Positions 7,652-17,047 of a DNA stretch of 32,291 bases are shown here, piece after piece; position 1 is the first letter of the stretch; each line of letters begins with the position of its first letter. Source of the DNA: an uncultured Eubacterium sp. (GTDB lineage Bacteria > Bacillota > Clostridia > Lachnospirales > Lachnospiraceae); contig CAJTVR010000023.1 in NCBI GenBank assembly GCA_910580075.1, positions 1 through 32,291 on the forward strand, read 5' to 3'. The position numbers were made by a program, and so were the translations under genes. The notes beneath the pieces are model-generated. The model was not told the origin of the DNA. It worked only from the letters and a program-made list of their open reading frames with translations, and made no database searches.

Positions 7652-9022
7652 TTAAGCAGCCTGCACCGTTATCCCGTCTTTTTTTCTTTTCAGGGATTTC
7701 ATCACACATATATAAGCCGGAATCAGAAAGATATCTGCAAAAATCCAGGCAACCGGGCTTGCAAAGCAGACGCCTATGTAGCCTGCTGCCGGTACAAGAA
7801 ATGCTCCCACTAACGCCCTTGCAGCCATTTCACATACACCTGCGAGAACCGCCAGCTTGCTGTATCCAAGCCCCTGTATCGTAAAACGCAGAATATTTAC
7901 AAGCGCCAGCGTAAAGAAAGCCGCAGCGTTCACCAGCAGAAGCTGCCGCACATTTCCCAGAATCGCAGTCTCGCCGGCATCCAGAAACAGCAGTGCGATT
8001 TTAGATCCAAATAAATACAAAATCCCAAACGCCAGCACAGAATAAGCAAGGCCAATCAGGCAGCAGGAAAGCACGCCTTCGGTAATACGCTTTAATTTTC
8101 CAGCGCCAAGATTCTGCCCTGCATAAGTGGACATCGTAGACCCCATTGCATCAAACGGACAACAGAAAAACATAGCTACCTTGCCGGAAGCTGTGACGGA
8201 TGCCACAGCCATAGAGCCGAGCGTGTTCACAGAAATCTGTAAAATCACGCTGCCAATTGCCGTAATAGAATACTGCAGCCCCATAGGAATTCCCATATTG
8301 CAGAGTTTTAAGATGCATTCTCTGTCCGCCCGCCACTCATCTTTTGATATTTTCAGTACCTCATACTTTTTCTTCATGTAAATCAGGCACAAAACACCTG
8401 AAATACCCTGTGAAATGACCGTCGCCCATGCTGCCCCTGCTACGCCCATATCAAAAATCAGAATCAGCGCCAGGTCCAGCCCGATATTCATTAAAGACGA
8501 CAGAATCAGAAACATCAGCGGACTTTTACTGTCTCCAAGCGAACGGATAATTCCAGACAGCAGGTTATACAGATAAATCACCGGAATGCCTAAAAAGATT
8601 ACAAAAATATAGTTATATGCACCCTCAATGATATCTGGCGGCGTACTCATCCACTCCAGAATTTTTCTGCATAAAAGACTCACTGTAACAGTCATAACAA
8701 TCGCAAACCCCGATGCCAGCCACACACTGTTCGCCACAAACTTTCTCAGATGATGATAATCTTTCGCTCCAAACCTCTGTGCCACAGGAATTGCAAATCC
8801 ATTGCAGACCCCCATGCAAAACCCGATCACCATAAAATTAATAGATCCCGTAGATCCCACTGAGGCCAGTGCATCGACTCCTAAAAATTTTCCAACAATA
8901 ACCGTATCCATCATGCTGTAAAACTGCTGAAACAGCATTCCAAGCATTAATGGCAGAAAAAATGAAACAATCAGTTTCATCGGCGGCCCCTGTGTCATAT
9001 CTTTGCTTACACTCTTTGCCAT
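7652..9022 (-). CDS. MATE-family multidrug/toxin extrusion transporter
   Basis: This 456-residue integral membrane protein has about 12 predicted helices in the MATE arrangement. The N-terminal signature is GPPMKLIVSFFLPLMLGMLFQQFYSMMDTVIVGKFLG, followed by ALASVGSTGSINFMVIGFCMG and the loop SGIIRSLGDSKSPLMFL. The second half repeats the fold with TMSTYAGQNLGAGKLKRI. Such proteins export cationic drugs or metabolites in exchange for Na+ or H+; the substrate cannot be predicted. The ATG at 9022 has GGAGG 5 nt upstream; the open frame continues 28 codons further upstream but without a ribosome binding site. It stands alone, with a possibly attenuated leader. Confidence 0.85.
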   Translation of the reverse strand: MAKSVSKDMTQGPPMKLIVSFFLPLMLGMLFQQFYSMMDTVIVGKFLGVDALASVGSTGSINFMVIGFCMGVCNGFAIPVAQRFGAKDYHHLRKFVANSVWLASGFAIVMTVTVSLLCRKILEWMSTPPDIIEGAYNYIFVIFLGIPVIYLYNLLSGIIRSLGDSKSPLMFLILSSLMNIGLDLALILIFDMGVAGAAWATVISQGISGVLCLIYMKKKYEVLKISKDEWRADRECILKLCNMGIPMGLQYSITAIGSVILQISVNTLGSMAVASVTASGKVAMFFCCPFDAMGSTMSTYAGQNLGAGKLKRITEGVLSCCLIGLAYSVLAFGILYLFGSKIALLFLDAGETAILGNVRQLLLVNAAAFFTLALVNILRFTIQGLGYSKLAVLAGVCEMAARALVGAFLVPAAGYIGVCFASPVAWIFADIFLIPAYICVMKSLKRKKDGITVQAA

Positions 9023-9043
9023 ATTATCCTCCATTCTATATGT

Positions 9044-9102
9044 AAAAAGCAGCTGCTTCACCTGAAACAGCATTCCTTGTGTTACCTGCAGCTTTTTGCT
9101 GC
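9044..9102 (-). promoter_or_regulatory. Leader with competing hairpins upstream of the MATE gene
   Basis: On the minus strand a perfect hairpin GCAGC-AAAAA-GCTGC spans 9102-9088. About 30 nt later GCAGCTGCTTTTT (9056-9044) can pair back with AAAAAGC and TGC of the first hairpin, forming a terminator-shaped stem followed by T5, just before the GGAGG of the gene. Two exclusive pairings suggest attenuation, but the long stem has a 3-nt bulge. No known riboswitch motif was recognised. Confidence 0.3.
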
Positions 9103-9316
9103 CCATACTTCATTTCTGGTATATTTCATATAGCAGGCATCCCCTGCAGAGCCAAAAAACGCAAAAAATCTGCGCTGTCTGATTCGTACCGCTATCAGCA
9201 AATGCCAGCGGCGTCATGCACCGGCTGATATGTTACAATGCTGATGATACGAAACAGGCTGCGCAGAATTATGATTCTGTCTGAATCAGGACACAGATCC
9301 AAACGGCAGTACGCTG

Positions 9317-10015
9317 TTAACGGAATGATTTTACAAATTCCAAAACCATTTTTGCACAATGCTCTGCGGCCTGGATTTCAAACGAAGGATAATCCATTTC
9401 CGCAGACCCGTCGGCCTTATCCGAAATTGCACGGATAATCACAAACGGTATCCCGTTCAGCGCTGCTGCCTGTGCAATCGATGCGCCTTCCATTTCAGCA
9501 CAGTCCCCGTGGAACTGGGTAATCAGACGCTCTTTTACCTCAGCGCTGGAAATAAACTGGTCACCGCTGAGCACACAGCCTTTTACAATATTTACATCCG
9601 GATTCGCGCGTCTGCATGCTGCTGCCACTGCATCCGCCATTTCCGCATCCGCAATAAATTCTCTCTTTTCAAACCCCGGAATTCTGCCTGGTTCATATCC
9701 AAGTGCAGTCACATCCATATCATGCTGAATAGCCTGAACTGACACCAGAATATCCCCAATATCCAGGTCTGCATTTAAAGAACCTGCAACGCCTGTATTC
9801 ATTACATGCGTTACCTGAAACAAATCTGCGAGTATCTGCACACACATTGCCGCATTTACTTTGCCGACGCCGGACTGAACGACTACCGCCTCCGCTCCCT
9901 GCAGTGTGCCTTCATAAAAATTCATTCCTGCCTTTGTCACAACACGTTCTGTATTCATGGCGTCCTTTAATGCAGACACCTCTGATTCCATTGCACCAAT
10001 AATTCCGATTTTCAT
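9317..10015 (-). CDS. mtnN: 5'-methylthioadenosine/S-adenosylhomocysteine nucleosidase
   Basis: This 232-residue cytosolic enzyme (Pfs) hydrolyses S-adenosylhomocysteine to S-ribosylhomocysteine and adenine, and methylthioadenosine to methylthioribose and adenine. The family start MKIGIIGAMESEV contains catalytic Glu12. QSGVGKVNAA, MNTGVAGSL, the substrate-binding CAEMEGASIAQ (172-182) and AISDKAD with the catalytic Asp199 are all in place. Length is typical. It lies 81 nt after luxS on the same strand, so its product route (SAH to SRH, then LuxS) is encoded in one transcription unit. An AGAGGAG motif precedes the ATG at slightly long spacing. Confidence 0.95.
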   Translation of the reverse strand: MKIGIIGAMESEVSALKDAMNTERVVTKAGMNFYEGTLQGAEAVVVQSGVGKVNAAMCVQILADLFQVTHVMNTGVAGSLNADLDIGDILVSVQAIQHDMDVTALGYEPGRIPGFEKREFIADAEMADAVAAACRRANPDVNIVKGCVLSGDQFISSAEVKERLITQFHGDCAEMEGASIAQAAALNGIPFVIIRAISDKADGSAEMDYPSFEIQAAEHCAKMVLEFVKSFR

Positions 10016-10096
10016 TTCCGCTATGCTCCTCTCCCGCAGACAGGCCGGCCGGTAAAGCCCGCCGCTATTCTGCTGTTTTTAAATTCCTGATATTTT

Positions 10097-10576
10097 TTAC
10101 TGCGGATATACCAGGCGTGATTCATCAATATGATACAGCACCTGATCCAGATATTTTTTAGCAAGGTAATTTGCCATGCCAAGATTCATGTCCAGGTAAT
10201 TCCCGCAGTCTTTCGGACTTGCACCCGGAACCTCGTCTTTAAAGTCACGGATAAACTCAAACATGGATATCATTAAATCCACAATATCTTTCGATTCATA
10301 ATCTCCTGCCAGCAGAAGATAGAAACCTGTCCTGCAGCCCATCGGCCCGAAATAAATTGTTTTATCTCCATACCGCGGATCATTGCGCAGAAAAGTAGCC
10401 GCCAGATGTTCAATTGTATGTACCTCAGCCGTGTTCATAACCGGTTCCTCATTCGGGGAAGTCATGCGAAGGTCAAAGGTCGTGATAACGCTGTCACCTG
10501 CGTGGTCTTTTCTTGACACGTAGACTCCTGGCTGAAGTTTTATGTGATCAATTGTAAAGCTGGTTATTTTTTCCAT
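10097..10576 (-). CDS. luxS: S-ribosylhomocysteine lyase
   Basis: This 159-residue enzyme cleaves S-ribosylhomocysteine into homocysteine and 4,5-dihydroxy-2,3-pentanedione, the precursor of autoinducer-2. Metal ligands are His53 and His57 in HTIEHL and Cys124 in CGNY. The catalytic cysteine Cys81 lies in GPMGCRTGFY. The ATG at 10576 is chosen: AAGGGAG lies 9 nt upstream and the family begins at this point (MEKITSF, DHIKLQPGVYVSRKD). An upstream in-frame ATG would add 29 unrelated residues that overlap the leader. It is followed by mtnN; together they recycle the SAH made by methyltransferases. Confidence 0.95.
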   Translation of the reverse strand: MEKITSFTIDHIKLQPGVYVSRKDHAGDSVITTFDLRMTSPNEEPVMNTAEVHTIEHLAATFLRNDPRYGDKTIYFGPMGCRTGFYLLLAGDYESKDIVDLMISMFEFIRDFKDEVPGASPKDCGNYLDMNLGMANYLAKKYLDQVLYHIDESRLVYPQ

Positions 10577-10666
10577 TATACGAATCTCCCTTCTCAAATC
10601 GCTGCAGAATCTGAAATATTCTGTCTGTTTCTTTGTAGTTTCCACATACATAACTGATTCCACACT

Positions 10667-10695
10667 ACACTAACGAAAACTTTGTAAAAAGTCAA
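10667..10695 (-). promoter_or_regulatory. Promoter of luxS-mtnN
   Basis: On the minus strand TTGACT (10695-10690) and TAGTGT (10672-10667) are separated by exactly 17 nt. The start site would be near 10660, giving a leader of about 85 nt before luxS. No SAM riboswitch was recognised in that leader. Confidence 0.55.
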
Positions 10696-10748
10696 TACCA
10701 TATCCGAATTTAACCGGAAACTTTTTTACCCTGCACACACTGCCGCAG

Positions 10749-13700
10749 TCATCCATTGTTTTCTTCCAGCACGGACAGCAGCTGCTCTTTGTCAAGCCCG
10801 GTTATGGACACTCCGTCTTCTGAAATAATCGAATCTGCCAGATTCTGTTTATCTTCCTGCATTTTTAAAATGCGTTCCTCAATCGTCCCTTTCATAATCA
10901 GACGAAGCACCGTAACTTTATTATCCTGGCCGATCCGGTAGGCACGGTCGGTTGCCTGGTTCTGGGCTGCGAGATTCCACCACGGATCATAATGGATTAC
11001 CAGGTCTGCCGCTGTCAGATTTAAGCCTGTCCCTCCTGCTTTTAAGGAAATCAGGAAAATATCTGCACTTCCTTTTTGAAATTCCGCTACAAGCCGCCTT
11101 CTTTCTTCTTTGCTCGTCTTTCCAGTCAGCAGAAATGCCCGCAGCCCCTGTTTCTGAAACGCAGCCAGCAGACGTTCCAGCATCGATGCAAACTGCGAAA
11201 ACAGCAGGATTTTATGTCCGCCGCTGACCGCATTTTCCACAACCTCGATACAGGTCTGTGTCTTTGCCGGACTGTGCGTATAATTTTCATAAACGAGTGA
11301 CGGGTCGCAGCAGATCTGACGCAGTGCTGTCAGCTCCGCTAAGATCTGCAGCTTCTGTGTCTTAAATTCTGCTTCAGACTGGCTGGCAAGCATCATGAGC
11401 AGCTGTTTTTCACGCGCCTGGTACAGACGGTTCTGCTCATCCTCCATTCTGGCGTAAATAACATCCTCTACCTTATCCGGGAGTTCCTTTAATACATCCT
11501 TTTTCAGTCTTCTTAAAATAAACGGCCGTACCATTCTGGAAAGACGGACTCTTGCACCTTCATCCTTCTTCTCTGTGACCGGCCCTTCCAGCTCTTCTTT
11601 AAACCGCTTATAACTAAACAGATACCCTGGCATTAAAAATTCAAAAATACTCCACAATTCGCTCAGCCGGTTTTCAACCGGTGTGCCTGTCAGTGCAAAA
11701 CGGCAGTCTGAGGCAATTGATTTTACTGCTTTTGCCGCCTGTGTGGAAGTGTTTTTTATATACTGGGCTTCATCAATAATCATATAGGTAAAATGCTCGT
11801 CTTCATACAAATCAATATCTCGTTTTAACAAATCATACGAAGTAATGATGATACTCTTTTTGTCCCATTCTTTTATCTGCATTTGACGTACAGCTGCATT
11901 TCCCGCAATGGCTGTGATCTGTGCCGACGGATAAAAACGTCTGAATTCTTCTTCCCAGTTATAAACAAGAGATGCCGGACAGACGACCAGTGCGGCTGCG
12001 TCAGGATGTGCTGCCAGAAAAGCCAGTACCTGAAGTGTCTTTCCAAGTCCCATGTCATCCGCCAGAATGCCTCCAAAGCCAAATTTTGCCAGTGCGCAGA
12101 GCCACTGAAATCCGATTTCCTGGTATGGACGGAGCCTGGCCTGTATCTGCTTTGGTATTTCATAATCACCGTCTTCCATAGACCGCATTTCCCTTACTAC
12201 AGTTTTGAATTTTTTATCCCGTTCGACTCTTATGTATTCGGCATTTTCTTTCATTAATGAATCCAGATATAAAGAACGGTACAAAGGCACCTGGGCCTTG
12301 CGTTCTCTAAGCTGCTCTTTTGTCAGATGCAGTCCCTCATTCAGCTCTGCCAGCACAGCCAGGGAATTTTCATCCAGACGCAGAAACTCGCCGGTTTTCA
12401 GCCTGTGATATTTCTTTTTCTTTTTATAAGCATCCAGGATATCCATAACCTCTCCGGCACTCATTCCTTCGACATTCCAGCTGATATCCAGCAGATTTCC
12501 TTTCATGACAATCCCCGCAGCAACGGCAGGCATCGCTATCACACGCATGTTTTTAAACCGGTCTGTTGCAAATATTTCTGAAACAGATTCCAGTTCCTGC
12601 AGTCCTGTTTCGAGAAAATTCAGCATATATTCTTCTTCTCTGCTATAGTATGTCTGCTGGTCACTTGCCAGCTCAAAATATTTTTCCAGTATCGTGCGCA
12701 CCTGAAATTCCCTGCGGATATCACGCACGGCCTCTTCTTTTGCCGGAATTTTCGCCACATCGTATTCCAGATCTCCGTACAGCACTTTTGCCTTACACTC
12801 AATATGGCTGCCCGCTTTATCCAGAAAGCTGTGAAATACCGCTTCCTGCGGTTCATACGCCTTAAAATCTACGTCTTTTACCTGCACATCCAGCACATCG
12901 GAAACCATTGGCAGCACGTTTTTAGAAAACGAGCCAAAATCCTGTTCGCTTAAATAAAAACTCGGATTTATTAATTCTTCATTTTTATAATAAAGATAAT
13001 AACTGTTTCTCCAAAGCTGCTCTCTTGCTTCTGTCATCAGTTTAATAAAACTTTTTACTCTCTCGTAATATTCTCTCGTACAGATATAAAAGCGCTGATT
13101 CCACAGAATATAGAAATATCTGCCTCCTTCTGTTAAAAAAACCGGATCCATTTCAATATCTGCACCCTGGTCTTTTGTCCCCGTAATCCTAAGCGGAAGT
13201 TTTGGATTTTCACGTACTATCAGAATGTCCCGTTCTTCTTTCAGCAGCTGGTCGTCAACACGCAGTTTTTTCCCTTCATACAGCTCCATAAGCCGGTCCA
13301 GCATACGCGGAGACAGTGTACAGGAACGTTTTGCCTGGCTGCTGCTGTATCTCCATGCCTGGTAACGGTATGAAAACTCGCTTTCGTTATCCATTTCCAG
13401 CAGCAGGTTTACTATTTCAGCAGCTTCCCTTGTAAAAGCACTCTGATTATGGGTAAATGCCAGTTTTTTCCCGTAGGATACAAACCGCATCTGTTTAATA
13501 TCTGCCACAAGCTCTCCTATGTCTTTGACTACATACATCTGTGTTGTGCCGATTTTAAGCTCCAGCGACTCCCTGTCTGATTCCAGGTGCAGAATCGGGA
13601 CCAGCCTTACATCCCCGCTGCCATACTGCTGGCAGAACTGGTTTCTGTCCTGAAGTACATAGTAGTCCATCAGGTTTTTTAGTTCTCTATCGCTGGACTT

Positions 13701-14117
13701 TTGAATCTGATACTCTGGCTGCTGTATGTCAGGCTGCTTCTGACTGTCTTCAAAATACCGGCTGTCTTCGTTAAACCTGCTGTATTCATTAAACTCATCG
13801 TCTTCAACCTGATAATTGTACTCAAACAGCAGCGCTGCCAGATGTTTGCACAGGCCCCCGTATGAAGCAAAAGCCTGGCATTCACAAAATGCCTGCTCTA
13901 TTTCTTCACTATGGTCATGAAAGGATACCGCAGCATTCGTCTGGTATACCCTTCCCTGGCTCCCGATAACCTTTGCAGAGATTTCACATCTTTCCTTTGA
14001 TGTATTTATAATTTTTATTTTTTGTACGCATTCATCCGTAAACAGTCCGTACCCCCGGTGATATACGGCATCATTTGCAGTGCATTCCTTTATGAAGTCT
14101 TGCGAAATTGTTCTCAT
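10749..14117 (-). CDS. SWIM-domain SNF2-family helicase-like ATPase
   Basis: This large cytosolic protein (1122 aa) is a bacterial SWI2/SNF2 double-stranded-DNA translocase. An N-terminal SWIM zinc finger has Cys78, Cys80, Cys90 and His92 (CECQAF, then GGLCKHLAALL). A middle SNF2-associated region spans about 150-640. The ATPase core includes ILADDMGLGKTLQVL (684-698, Walker A Lys693), IIDEAQYIKN (780-789), LTGTPVENRLSELWSIFEF and the C-terminal helicase lobe SLKAGGTGLNLTAADLVIHY, then QATDRAYRIGQ. It is related to RapA and to SNF2 proteins of Gram-positives, whose roles (transcription recycling, repair) are mostly inferred. GGAGAGAG precedes the ATG. It follows the CorA gene by about 150 nt. 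Gene length and domain order look intact. Confidence 0.9.
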   Translation of the reverse strand: MRTISQDFIKECTANDAVYHRGYGLFTDECVQKIKIINTSKERCEISAKVIGSQGRVYQTNAAVSFHDHSEEIEQAFCECQAFASYGGLCKHLAALLFEYNYQVEDDEFNEYSRFNEDSRYFEDSQKQPDIQQPEYQIQKSSDRELKNLMDYYVLQDRNQFCQQYGSGDVRLVPILHLESDRESLELKIGTTQMYVVKDIGELVADIKQMRFVSYGKKLAFTHNQSAFTREAAEIVNLLLEMDNESEFSYRYQAWRYSSSQAKRSCTLSPRMLDRLMELYEGKKLRVDDQLLKEERDILIVRENPKLPLRITGTKDQGADIEMDPVFLTEGGRYFYILWNQRFYICTREYYERVKSFIKLMTEAREQLWRNSYYLYYKNEELINPSFYLSEQDFGSFSKNVLPMVSDVLDVQVKDVDFKAYEPQEAVFHSFLDKAGSHIECKAKVLYGDLEYDVAKIPAKEEAVRDIRREFQVRTILEKYFELASDQQTYYSREEEYMLNFLETGLQELESVSEIFATDRFKNMRVIAMPAVAAGIVMKGNLLDISWNVEGMSAGEVMDILDAYKKKKKYHRLKTGEFLRLDENSLAVLAELNEGLHLTKEQLRERKAQVPLYRSLYLDSLMKENAEYIRVERDKKFKTVVREMRSMEDGDYEIPKQIQARLRPYQEIGFQWLCALAKFGFGGILADDMGLGKTLQVLAFLAAHPDAAALVVCPASLVYNWEEEFRRFYPSAQITAIAGNAAVRQMQIKEWDKKSIIITSYDLLKRDIDLYEDEHFTYMIIDEAQYIKNTSTQAAKAVKSIASDCRFALTGTPVENRLSELWSIFEFLMPGYLFSYKRFKEELEGPVTEKKDEGARVRLSRMVRPFILRRLKKDVLKELPDKVEDVIYARMEDEQNRLYQAREKQLLMMLASQSEAEFKTQKLQILAELTALRQICCDPSLVYENYTHSPAKTQTCIEVVENAVSGGHKILLFSQFASMLERLLAAFQKQGLRAFLLTGKTSKEERRRLVAEFQKGSADIFLISLKAGGTGLNLTAADLVIHYDPWWNLAAQNQATDRAYRIGQDNKVTVLRLIMKGTIEERILKMQEDKQNLADSIISEDGVSITGLDKEQLLSVLEENNG

Positions 14118-14265
14118 TTTCTCTCTCCATCCCTGTAGCGAATCGTCAGTGACTTTCTACACGCTTTGTTTCAGCTGCTCAGAACCTGTCAGTAATTTTC
14201 TGCACATATTATATAAAGTACCGTTATTCTAACACAAACCTGTGAAAATCTCATTCAGTTTTTCA

Positions 14266-15096
14266 TTAAATCCACCCTTTTTTCTTAAAAAAAATCAAAA
14301 GCACGGTGCAGACAAGCGCACTCGCCCCGGCAAATACCGGATAAGCATACCTCCACTGCATTTCAGGCATATACGCAAAATTCATTCCATACCAGCCCGT
14401 CATCAGCGTCAGCGGCATAAAAATAGCTGTAATAACCGTAAACAGACGCATCAGGTTATTCTGTTCGATATCAATCTGAGACTGATAAGCCTCCCTCATC
14501 TGCGTTACATAATCGCGCAGATTAAGCACATTGCCCAGATATCTTGTCGTACGCCTGGCAAGAATCGTAAAGCGGCAGATTCCTTCTTCTGTAAACAGCT
14601 TATTTTCATTTAAAATCAGACTGTCCATAATAGTATCCAGCTGCTCATAATACCGTTTCAGCCGCAGCAGCTCTTTGCGGTATGCTATGATTTTCCGGAT
14701 ATAGTCACTGTGAAAGCGTACCATGGCAGCCATTTCCGCATCGGCAACCTCACACTCTATATCTTCCAGGTTATCCATATCATGTTTCAAAAGGTTCTGG
14801 AAAAATCCCCACAGAGCACGTTCATTCGTCTCTTCTTTTGCAAACATCCCAGTGACACGTTCATAGCCGTGCTGTGTTTCGCAAAGAAAAATAAGGTCCT
14901 CATGGTCTATATATACAACAACCTGATCCGCAGCCTGGCTGCTCTTATGAATATCATACATGGGGAAAATAAATAACGTATAATTTTTATAACATTCAAA
15001 CGTATCCGTCAGGCCCTGGGAGATACATCTTTCCGCTTTGGGAGCAATATACTCTGCATACTGCCCGGCTTCATCCATGTAAATTACTTTCTGCAT
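14266..15096 (-). CDS. CorA-family divalent cation transporter
   Basis: This 276-residue protein has the CorA plan: a large N-terminal cytoplasmic alpha/beta domain, long helices (about 130-220) and two C-terminal membrane helices. The hallmark YGMNF is at about 236-240 (Gly-Met-Asn 237-239), preceded by TVITAIFMPLTLMTGW; the last helix ends in the basic tail FFKKKGWI. Such pentameric channels import Mg2+, sometimes Co2+ or Ni2+, and some family members export. It is shorter than the classical 316-residue CorA at the N-terminus, as is usual for many Firmicute members. GGAG lies 12-13 nt before the ATG, a rather long spacing. Transcribed divergently from the aminotransferase. Confidence 0.83.
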   Translation of the reverse strand: MQKVIYMDEAGQYAEYIAPKAERCISQGLTDTFECYKNYTLFIFPMYDIHKSSQAADQVVVYIDHEDLIFLCETQHGYERVTGMFAKEETNERALWGFFQNLLKHDMDNLEDIECEVADAEMAAMVRFHSDYIRKIIAYRKELLRLKRYYEQLDTIMDSLILNENKLFTEEGICRFTILARRTTRYLGNVLNLRDYVTQMREAYQSQIDIEQNNLMRLFTVITAIFMPLTLMTGWYGMNFAYMPEMQWRYAYPVFAGASALVCTVLLIFFKKKGWI

Positions 15097-15224
15097 AACT
15101 ATGGGGTACTCCTTTTTATGGCATATATTTACTTAAAATTCCCTAAATGGAATATTTTATGCAGCATGTCCGGGATTTTCAGATAAATTTAAATTGGCAT
15201 GGTTAATTTTATCAAAACTGGCAT

Positions 15225-15253
15225 TTTTCATTCAGCCAGATCTGTTTTATGAT
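15225..15253 (+). promoter_or_regulatory. Promoter candidate of the aminotransferase gene
   Basis: TTTTCA (15225-15230), a 17-nt spacer and TATGAT (15248-15253) lie about 60 nt before the start codon. Just upstream a near-direct repeat, TGGCAT at 15195-15200 and again at 15219-15224, might be an operator. Confidence 0.35.
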
Positions 15254-15314
15254 TACCATGTTTCCCATAAAAACATCTAATAAAAATTTTAAAAAAGAAA
15301 TGAGGCGATTTATC

Positions 15315-16487
15315 ATGTCAGCAAAAACGTACACCGCTCCGTATAAAATCATGACACCCGGCCCTACACAGGTACTGGAAAATGTAAGAATGGCGAGAAG
15401 CCTTGCCTGTACAAATCCAGACATAGATACAGATTTTACAGAATTTTATAAAGAAACATGTGAACTTATCAGCTCGCTGCTTCACACAGAAAATGAAACC
15501 CTGATTTTAGGCGGGGAAGGTATCCTGGGACTGGAAGCCGCCTGTGCTTCCCTCACAGAGCCGGGCGACAGGGTTCTTGTTCTGGATAACGGGATTTATG
15601 GAAAAGGATTTGCAGATTTTGTCAGAATGTACGGTGGCGTACCCGATCTTTATCATGCCAGTTACGAACATACACTTGATGTCAGCGCCCTTGCCGATTA
15701 CTTAAAAGATCACCATGACTATAAATACGCAACCGTTGTACACTGTGACACGCCAAGCGGAATACTCAATGATATCAGCAGAATATGCCCTTTATTAAAG
15801 CAATATTCAATTTTAACAGTTGTGGATTCTGTTTCTGCCATGTTTGGCGAATACATTGATGCAGACGCATTTCAGACAGACCTGCTGTGCGGCGGTTCTC
15901 AAAAGGCTGTTTCGGCACCTCCCGGACTGGCTTTCGTAGTCATGAGCAGTGCCGCAAAAGCAGCCATAAACAGCCGGAAAACCCCGATTGCATCTTTTTA
16001 TGCAAACCTGAAGTTATTTGAATCTTACTATGAAGACAAGTGGTTTCCATACACAATGCCAGTCAGCGACATCTGCGGCCTTCGGGCTGCCATTGATAAT
16101 ATTGCAGCCGATCCGGATATATTAAAACGCCATGCAGTAATCGGCGATGCCACACGCCGGACTTTGCAGGCTGGCGGACTGAGCCTTCACCAGAAAAGCG
16201 GTTTTTCTAATACAGTGACTGTCTTTGATGTTCCACAGGGCACCAGTGTCAGCGACATTCTGGAACAAATGAAAGAAAAACACCGGATTATGCTCGCGGG
16301 ATCTTTTGACAGCTTCGCCGGGAAAGTCATCCGCATCGGACATATGGGCGCAAACGCAACAGCCGCAAATATGATTGACACTCTGGCAGCATTAGATCAT
16401 GTGCTGCGCGGACTCGGAGTGGCTTTGCAGGTACGGCTGGATGAATATTTTCTGCAGCTGGTGCGGGATTCGGCGGCTGTGTTCTGA
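15315..16487 (+). CDS. PLP-dependent class V aminotransferase
   Basis: This 390-residue protein is of the alanine-glyoxylate/serine-pyruvate aminotransferase type. It begins with the family pattern YKIMTPGPTQVLENVRMA. Further landmarks are LGGEGILGLEAACASL (PLP phosphate region), HCDTPSGI, DSVSAMFGEY with Asp171 for the pyridine nitrogen, and GGSQKAVSAPPG with Lys197 as the Schiff-base lysine. The amino donor cannot be resolved; serine, alanine or 2-aminoethylphosphonate are all used by relatives. The ATG at 15315 has GAGG 9 nt upstream; open frame upstream of it is AT-rich leader. It is a single gene, convergent with the downstream LytTR-ABC operon. Confidence 0.82.
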   Translation: MSAKTYTAPYKIMTPGPTQVLENVRMARSLACTNPDIDTDFTEFYKETCELISSLLHTENETLILGGEGILGLEAACASLTEPGDRVLVLDNGIYGKGFADFVRMYGGVPDLYHASYEHTLDVSALADYLKDHHDYKYATVVHCDTPSGILNDISRICPLLKQYSILTVVDSVSAMFGEYIDADAFQTDLLCGGSQKAVSAPPGLAFVVMSSAAKAAINSRKTPIASFYANLKLFESYYEDKWFPYTMPVSDICGLRAAIDNIAADPDILKRHAVIGDATRRTLQAGGLSLHQKSGFSNTVTVFDVPQGTSVSDILEQMKEKHRIMLAGSFDSFAGKVIRIGHMGANATAANMIDTLAALDHVLRGLGVALQVRLDEYFLQLVRDSAAVF

Positions 16488-16506
16488 CAGATGCATATTG
16501 GATGTC

Positions 16507-16560
16507 CGGACGCTGGGAAGAGAAACTTTTTCCTTTTTCTGTTCCGCCGCCCGGCGTCCG
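16507..16560. terminator. Inverted repeat between convergent genes
   Basis: An 11-bp stem with one wobble pairs 16507-16517 with 16550-16560 around a T-rich loop of 32 nt. It lies in the gap between the aminotransferase and the convergent DUF3021-like gene. There is no clean T-run after it, so termination is probable but not certain. Confidence 0.45.
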
Positions 16561-16604
16561 CCTAACTACAGACCTCCCTCCATAGCTGTCAGGCATCCCC
16601 ATTT

Positions 16605-17036
16605 TTATTCTTTATATTTCTCCTTCAGCTTCCTGTTAATCGCATCCGCCTGCTGCACATCCAGTACATAGTTCACTGCAAAGGTAAACAGATAAACTCC
16701 CCCCACAGACACGCTCATTCCGGCCGCCCCGCCCAGATCAAAATTCATCCATCCAAAATAACTCCCGCATACAATCATCGTAATGTCCAGAAAAATATAA
16801 TGAAGAAAAAATACCAGAATCAGCCCGCATTTATCCAGTGCCTCCCTGGACAGAAAAATGGTTGTGATTATAGATGTAAGCAGGCCGGACAGAAGAATTT
16901 CCCATAAAGTAATCCGCGGAATTACTGTTCCGTCTGGAGAAAGAGAGAAACCGACTGCACATACAATCAGTATTCCAGTCGTAATAAATACAAACCACTT
17001 GATAAATTCCTGTAATCTTACCATGATTTTACTCAT
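16605..17036 (-). CDS. DUF3021-like four-helix membrane protein
   Basis: This 143-residue protein has four hydrophobic helices (about 12-30, 44-63, 70-92 and 105-128) and a charged cytoplasmic end (INRKLKEKYKE). Length, topology and position directly after a LytTR gene fit the DUF3021 family. In streptococcal LytTR regulatory systems such membrane partners restrain the DNA-binding protein, so it may be an inhibitor or sensor of the upstream regulator. The gap to that gene is 11 nt, so they are cotranscribed. It is the last gene of the minus-strand operon. Confidence 0.75.
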   Translation of the reverse strand: MSKIMVRLQEFIKWFVFITTGILIVCAVGFSLSPDGTVIPRITLWEILLSGLLTSIITTIFLSREALDKCGLILVFFLHYIFLDITMIVCGSYFGWMNFDLGGAAGMSVSVGGVYLFTFAVNYVLDVQQADAINRKLKEKYKE

Positions 17037-17047
17037 GTCCCGCCTCC

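Noticed and set aside
10577..10660. SAM riboswitch in the luxS leader
   Set aside because: The leader of about 85 nt lacks the conserved SAM-I/II/III core motifs and is too short for SAM-I.
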